Positions 56,094 to 58,557 of a stretch of 58,557 nt of DNA are shown one piece after another; positions within the stretch are counted from its first letter, which is position 1, and every line of letters begins with the position of its first letter. The DNA comes from Desulfovibrio sp. GTDB taxonomy: Bacteria > Desulfobacterota > Desulfovibrionia > Desulfovibrionales > Desulfovibrionaceae. The notes beneath the pieces are model-generated. The model made no database searches, had not been told where the DNA came from, and saw only the letters and a list, made by a program, of their open reading frames with translations. The stretch spans positions 227,877 to 286,433 of the forward strand of contig NZ_JAAVBE010000019.1 in assembly GCF_014803725.1 (NCBI RefSeq), read 5' to 3'. Position numbers and translations under genes: made by a program.

Positions 56094-57611
56094 ATGCTGC
56101 CTGCCATTCCCACGCCCATCCCCATGCCCTTCGCGCAAAACGGCGAGCGCCGGGCCATCCTCGAGACCAACACCACGCCCGGCTCGGCCGATGCCTCATG
56201 GGCCACGGGCTTTCCCCCGGTCACGCGCATTAACAAGCAGGCGGGTGGCAAGCCGCCCTATGGGCTGGACTTTCAGGGCCTCTTTCACACCATTTGCGAG
56301 CACCTGTTCTTCGCTCAGTCCGGGAACACCGTGCCATGGGTAGGCGCCAGCGATGGCCAGCCGGGCCTCAACTACCTGAAGGGCGCCATCGTGCAGGGCA
56401 GCGACGGCGAGACTTACATAGCCGTAAAGCCCTCCGGCCCGGACACGCCCAATGCGGACGGCGCAGGCATGGTGGGCCCCGTGGACCCGGTGGGAGATGA
56501 CACGGGGCATTGGCAACGCGCCGTTACGCTTGCGGACGGCGTGACCGTCACGGTGGACGAAGATGGCCTGCTCTCCGCCCTGGGCGGCAACCTGCTCCTC
56601 AACGATGAGCTCTGGCTCACCGAGAGCGGCACCTTCACCGCGCGGGCGACGGGCTGGCACGATGTGCTGTGCATCGACGGCGGCCACGGGGCCTATGCGA
56701 CAAACCAGGGAGTATCTGGTGGCGACAGCGGCAGTTTGCGCTGGGGATTCGCGTGGCTCGTGGCCGGTGAGGAGTACCCGGTTACTGTCGGCGCCGGCGG
56801 CAATCCCATCACAATCCCGGGGACTAGCGTCAACACCGCAGGCGGCAAGACGACTTTCGCTTCGGGCGTGTTCGAGGACATGACACCAACCTACCCGGAG
56901 GCGTTGTCAGAAGATGTCATACACAACAGCCAAACAGCTTTTCGCGGCCATGAATCCCCCGTTCTATCTCAGACCTCAGGTTCTTACCACGCGAACGGCG
57001 CCGGTCTTGGTGGTGGCATTTCCGCTGGGTCGGCCGCGGCGAACGCAGGAAAATTTTTTGGAGCTGGCGGGTGCGGGTGGTGGAACAATGGAGCATCGTA
57101 CGCCGCCAAGGGTGCCCAGGGAGCCGTGCGCGTGCGCTGGCACGACCCGGCCAAGGCCGCCGGCCCAGCGCCCGCGCTCCTCTCGGCCCGGAGCATGGCC
57201 GCACCGCTTGCGGACAAGCCCGCCACGGTCAACCTCTACGACCCCGAGACCGGGCAGGGCAGCGTCTGGCGCGAGGAAGATGCCAAAGCAAAGCTCGCCG
57301 AGGGCCTGATTACTGAAGCGGCGTGGCTGGAAATTTGTGCGGCCAAGGCGGCGGAAGAGTACGACGAATGGCTCGCCAGCCCGGACACGGAGGCAGAGCG
57401 CTTCGAGTTGTTGCGGCAGGCCCGGGACGCGAAGCTCACGGATACCGACTACCTCATGGCGCCAGACTATCCGCTCGATGACGGGCAGCGCGCCGAAGTC
57501 ACGGCCTATCGTCAGGCGCTGCGCGATTTGCCGGCGCAAGCTGGCGCGCCCTGGGACGGCGGCGGCGAGATGACGCCGTGGCCGGAAATGCCAGTGGGGG
57601 TCAAGGCGTGA
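56094..57611 (+). CDS. Tail fibre with C-terminal assembly-chaperone-like domain
   Basis: A 505-residue protein. N-terminal attachment part (NTTPGSADASWATGFPPVTR, FQGLFHTICEHLFFAQSG), glycine-rich middle (GGGISAGSAAANAGKFFGAG and SGGDSGSLRWGFAWL) as in receptor-binding tips, and a C-terminal TAEQ/APC-like segment (LMAPDYPLDDGQRAEVTAYR then QALRDLPAQAG) usually found in separate fibre chaperones. The fusion is in frame. Confidence 0.8.
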   Translation: MLPAIPTPIPMPFAQNGERRAILETNTTPGSADASWATGFPPVTRINKQAGGKPPYGLDFQGLFHTICEHLFFAQSGNTVPWVGASDGQPGLNYLKGAIVQGSDGETYIAVKPSGPDTPNADGAGMVGPVDPVGDDTGHWQRAVTLADGVTVTVDEDGLLSALGGNLLLNDELWLTESGTFTARATGWHDVLCIDGGHGAYATNQGVSGGDSGSLRWGFAWLVAGEEYPVTVGAGGNPITIPGTSVNTAGGKTTFASGVFEDMTPTYPEALSEDVIHNSQTAFRGHESPVLSQTSGSYHANGAGLGGGISAGSAAANAGKFFGAGGCGWWNNGASYAAKGAQGAVRVRWHDPAKAAGPAPALLSARSMAAPLADKPATVNLYDPETGQGSVWREEDAKAKLAEGLITEAAWLEICAAKAAEEYDEWLASPDTEAERFELLRQARDAKLTDTDYLMAPDYPLDDGQRAEVTAYRQALRDLPAQAGAPWDGGGEMTPWPEMPVGVKA

Positions 57612-57622
57612 GGCGGAGCTTT

Positions 57623-57724
57623 ATGGGGCGCGAGTACCCCACCTGCGGGCATGCCTTGCGCGTGGCCCTGATTGATGGTCGCATCGTGTGGGTGTGCCCG
57701 CTGTGCGGCACTGTGCGCCGCTGA
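57623..57724 (+). CDS. 33-residue zinc-ribbon peptide
   Basis: MGREYPTCGHALRVALIDGR then IVWVCPLCGTVRR: CxxH and CxxC could bind zinc. GGAG lies 4-5 nt before ATG 57623; a GTG at 57608 overlapping the fibre stop is also possible. Confidence 0.5.
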   Translation: MGREYPTCGHALRVALIDGRIVWVCPLCGTVRR

Positions 57725-58034
57725 CCAGTGCGGCGAACTTGTTGAGGAGCGGCGCAAGATGCTCCAGGCATGGGCCGATTGGCTGGATCTTCGCTCCGCA
57801 TGGGCCATTTTGGGCAGATAGGCAAGTTATTGGCAGAGGCTGTGGCGCGGGAACAGGTCCGGGGCTTGGCTTATGTCTCAAAAAGCGGCGTTTTTGAGAC
57901 ATAAGCCTTTTTGTCTTTAATACATTGGATGACAAATCCCGATCCAATGTGGGGCACAGGATGACAACGAATGGACGGGAGCAATTCCGGCCCTTCCTGA
58001 TTGACAATCGCATGGATGCCAATGACCATGCCCC
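57725..58034. other. End of the late operon, terminator and short remnants
   Basis: About 310 bases. A 20-codon frame at 57759-57821 (MLQAWADWLDLRSAWAILGR) resembles the last residues of P4-type integrases and may be a remnant. A 17-bp perfect terminator lies at 57868-57907. No other gene is seen. Confidence 0.5.
57868..57916 (+). terminator. Strong bidirectional terminator of the late operon
   Basis: Arms 57868-57884 and 57891-57907 are perfect 17-bp reverse complements (GGCTTATGTCTCAAAAA) with loop GCGGCG, followed by TTTTTGTCTTT. Confidence 0.88.
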
Positions 58035-58355
58035 ATGGCCGCACCCTTTGACCCACTCGCCAAGCTCGCGTCACTTGGGGCATCTGTACGCCCGCAGCCC
58101 GACGCCCCGGAAGGCGAGCGCCTGCGCGTCCTTGTCATGGTCGGCATGAGCCCGCATAATAGACTTCAGGCGCGGCGTATCGCCAAAGTCTGGGAGCGCC
58201 TCATCCTGCTCCAGTTCGCGGCAGGACAGAACGGCCGCCCCCGCACGGTGCAGCAGCTTTTGGCAAGCGGGCGGCTACGGGTTGTGAATGGACGCTATGT
58301 ACTACCGGGCTCATTAGAATCTACTGAATCAGTGCCCGGTATTCCACGAGAATAA
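58035..58355 (+). CDS. Hypothetical protein at the right prophage end
   Basis: A 106-residue basic protein. RLRVLVMVGMSPHNRLQARR and TVQQLLASGRLRVVNGRYVL, no recognised family. Isolated beyond the late terminator and next to attR, so it is likely a cargo gene expressed independently. Start ATG 58035 is the best in frame; ribosome-binding site weak. Confidence 0.5.
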   Translation: MAAPFDPLAKLASLGASVRPQPDAPEGERLRVLVMVGMSPHNRLQARRIAKVWERLILLQFAAGQNGRPRTVQQLLASGRLRVVNGRYVLPGSLESTESVPGIPRE

Positions 58356-58398
58356 GTCCTATGCCCTAGACAAGAACCACTGAAGCGGATAAAAATGT

Positions 58399-58421
58399 GT
58401 ATCACCACGGAATGGTGATAC
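58399..58421. repeat. Inverted GTATCACCA pair next to attR (candidate arm sites)
   Basis: GTATCACCA (58399-58407) and its complement in ATGGTGATAC (58412-58421) face each other. The same 10-mer occurs as a tandem direct repeat beside attL. Confidence 0.6.
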
Positions 58422-58461
58422 AAAAGCGGCTAACCAGTTGAAGTGTCAGCACAAGTTACGC

Positions 58462-58518
58462 GACTCAAAATCCGCCGGTGGCAACACCTTGCGAGTTCAA
58501 GTCTCGCTCCCGGTACCA
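58462..58518 (+). other. attR core (57-bp repeat of tRNA-Leu 3' end)
   Basis: Exact copy of 9961-10017. Only the 3' part of the tRNA is present, so it is not a functional tRNA gene. The host chromosome resumes at 58519. Confidence 0.95.
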
Positions 58519-58557
58519 AGCTAGAATCCAAAACAGTCCATAGAAGGCCGAAATCAC

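Larger units (their letters stand above)
10018..58518. mobile_element. Apparently complete myovirus prophage in tRNA-Leu
   Basis: About 48.5 kb bounded by the 57-bp att repeats. It holds integrase, repressor, recombination, replication, lysis, terminase, portal, capsid, sheath, tube, tape measure, baseplate and fibre genes. No structural gene is visibly broken, so it may be inducible, although two leftward early genes are truncated remnants. Tail type is contractile: sheath-like protein, gp25-like and J-like baseplate proteins. Confidence 0.93.

Noticed and set aside
56094-57611. Diversity-generating retroelement acting on the tail fibre
   Set aside because: No reverse transcriptase or template repeat was found near the fibre gene or elsewhere in the prophage.
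58462-58518. Second tRNA gene at the right end
   Set aside because: Only the 3' 57 nt of tRNA-Leu are present; no acceptor 5' strand or D arm, so it is attR.

Overview
The window is high-GC bacterial DNA that looks like the Desulfovibrionaceae (sulfate-reducing Deltaproteobacteria). The evidence is a Desulfovibrio-type outer-membrane porin, ferredoxin-linked fumarate/APS-reductase-like flavoproteins and a complete TRAP transporter in the first 10 kb. The family assignment is inferred from protein types, not from a phylogeny.

Bases 1-9930 are host chromosome. A rightward redox cluster encodes the C-terminus of a flavoprotein, a GltD-like Fe-S/FAD oxidoreductase, a porin, a two-cluster ferredoxin and a second flavoprotein overlapping it by 4 nt. 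Facing it is a dctP-dctQ-dctM TRAP operon with its own promoter and terminator. Together they look like an uptake-plus-reduction module for an organic acid; the substrate cannot be read from the sequence.

At 9931-10017 lies a tRNA-Leu(CAA). Its last 57 bp (9961-10017) recur exactly at 58462-58518, so an approximately 48.5-kb prophage occupies 10018-58518. It is a myovirus by gene content (sheath, tape measure, baseplate J/W, spike), apparently complete from integrase to attR. Layout: (1) 10.0-18.6 kb, leftward early operon: integrase, Ea22-like proteins, Lar-like protein, SSB, a putative annealing protein and a YqaJ-type exonuclease. (2) 18.6-23.0 kb, control region: S24/CI-type repressor, small HTH proteins, CII-like protein, recurrent TTTTTACTC-type sites and several tiny single-span membrane proteins. 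(3) 23.2-24.8 kb, a C4-type antisense RNA with a Bro-N antirepressor, and a DUF4145 gene. (4) 24.8-27.8 kb, replication: initiator gene with four 21-bp iterons plus an AT/purine-rich tract (likely origin), VRR-NUC nuclease, HTH protein. (5) 27.9-38.9 kb, lysis, terminase, portal, capsid. (6) 38.9-45.6 kb, mostly leftward accessory island between head and tail genes: secreted nuclease, 28-residue hydrophobic peptide, second C4/Bro-N module, HU-like protein, HsdR-N nuclease coupled to a glycine-zipper membrane protein, and an acidic/basic gene pair. (7) 45.6-57.7 kb, tail and baseplate operon, ended by a 17-bp perfect terminator hairpin. (8) 58.0-58.5 kb, a small gene, inverted GTATCACCA sites and attR.

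The strongest unusual signal is the pair of antisense-RNA modules at 23.9-24.15 kb and 41.2-41.44 kb. They share a scaffold but differ in their pairing segments, and each is complementary to the ribosome-binding site of its own antirepressor. Other points of interest are a BECR-nuclease-like insertion inside the capsid protease/scaffold gene, tandem microproteins of 25 and 22 residues, a repeated 32-bp block before both late operons, and two uncharacterised two-gene cassettes in the accessory island. All domain names come from reading motifs; no database search was run.
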